Below, piece by piece: positions 5,316-5,585 of a stretch of DNA of 5,585 bases. Each line of letters opens with the position of its first letter. The stretch's first letter is position 1. Source of the DNA: an uncultured Eubacteriales bacterium (GTDB taxonomy: Bacteria > Bacillota > Clostridia > Peptostreptococcales > Anaerovoracaceae); contig CAUEYG010000134.1 of assembly GCA_959021945.1 (NCBI GenBank), positions 1 to 5,585 on the forward strand, in the 5' to 3' direction. The position numbers and the translations under genes were made by a program. The notes under the pieces are model-generated. The model was not told the DNA's origin. It searched no databases and saw only the letters and a program-made list of their open reading frames with translations.

Positions 5316-5369
5316 TGACAAATATGACATTAAAAGAGAACAACATTGTTGTTCTCTTTTAATTTGTCA
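5316..5369 (+). terminator. Strong hairpin terminator after the permease gene
   Basis: A perfect 15-bp stem, 5330-5344 with 5348-5362, closes a three-base ATT loop and carries A's and T's at its base (TCTTTTAATTT at 5354-5364). An outer 7-bp stem, TGACAAA (5316-5322) with TTTGTCA (5363-5369), adds to it across a bulge. The U-tract is interrupted by two A's, so termination should be good but perhaps not complete. The symmetry allows action in both directions. Confidence 0.8.
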
Positions 5370-5376
5370 AAATTAA

Positions 5377-5404
5377 TTGATAATTCAAACAAAACGTGTA
5401 TAAT
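5377..5404 (+). promoter_or_regulatory. Promoter of the second transporter gene
   Basis: TTGATA (5377-5382) and TATAAT (5399-5404) are 16 bp apart, close to the sigma-A consensus. The predicted start is about 5411, giving a leader of around 42 bases. The -35 box lies within AATTAATTGATAATT (5371-5385), a dyad with AATT ends that may be a regulator site. Confidence 0.75.
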
Positions 5405-5452
5405 GAATATTGCAATACAATAACATAAAGAATAATTAAAGGAGGTAATGAC

Positions 5453-5585
5453 ATGAGTAAGCAGGAAAAAGCTGTAGTTGCTGAAGTGGGAAATCATGGG
5501 CTGAAAAAACATGATATCAAAGTATCTACAGTTGTATTTATGATTTTCTGCCTTGTGGCTGCAGGATGTTATTGCATCGAAGAAA
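5453..5585 (+). CDS. Start of a probable second amino acid transporter (partial at window end)
   Basis: Only the first 44 residues are present; the frame is open to the end of the window. The start ATG has a consensus AAAGGAGGT (5438-5446) six bases upstream. A charged N-terminus (1-24, ending HGLKKHDIK) leads into a hydrophobic segment from about residue 25, STVVFMIFCLVAAGCYCIEE (25-44). The pattern of a first membrane helix with small residues (AAG) followed by IEE resembles APC-type permeases of Clostridia as I remember them. Together with the neighbouring permease this suggests a tandem transporter pair. The family assignment rests on very little sequence; that it encodes a membrane protein is more certain. 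Confidence 0.6.
   Translation, partial: MSKQEKAVVAEVGNHGLKKHDIKVSTVVFMIFCLVAAGCYCIEE

Overview
The window looks like a chromosomal locus of an endospore-lineage Firmicute, most likely a member of the class Clostridia; Lachnospiraceae or a related anaerobic gut family is my best guess but is not proven. The reasons are the gene order SRP RNA - dnaX - ybaB/ebfC - recR - bofA, which matches the Bacillus subtilis scr-dnaX-yaaK-recR-(yaaL)-bofA block without yaaL, the strong AGGAGG-type ribosome binding sites, moderate GC content, and Clostridia-like protein sequences. All genes point rightwards.

Layout. Positions 1-290 hold no gene. They contain two diverged 80-bp direct repeats (75-154 and 200-279), each with internal stem-loops, and the stretch between them folds into a long hairpin. 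A very strong, probably bidirectional terminator (291-336) closes this region. A near-consensus promoter (404-432) then drives a small, 4.5S-type SRP RNA (core 461-588) whose ends form an extended helix running into a T-run. dnaX (631-2181) starts about 20 bp after that T-run and is followed at 11 and 3 bp by the nucleoid protein gene ybaB/ebfC and by recR. A terminator (3165-3194) ends this replication/repair block. bofA (3252-3521) follows alone.

The right side is different in character: two amino acid permease genes, each with its own upstream control region. The first (3723-5282) is a complete APC-superfamily transporter behind a 200-bp leader with several nested inverted repeats and a perfect TTGACA. 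The second (from 5453) runs off the window and is separated from the first by a 15-bp perfect hairpin terminator and a good promoter (TTGATA-N16-TATAAT).

How the parts fit together: DnaX (clamp loader), EbfC/YbaB (nucleoid-associated) and RecR (recombination repair) form a DNA-maintenance operon coupled by position to the SRP RNA. The most interesting observation is that dnaX carries the heptamer A AAA AAG in the zero frame at 1803-1809, the same slippery sequence used by E. coli dnaX, with a -1 stop 21 bases later; a second candidate slippery heptamer, T TTA AAA, lies 27 bases upstream. This predicts a roughly 400-residue gamma-like product next to the 516-residue tau. I do not see a clearly novel multi-gene system; the other worthwhile signals are the structured repeats at the left edge and the structured leader of the permease gene.
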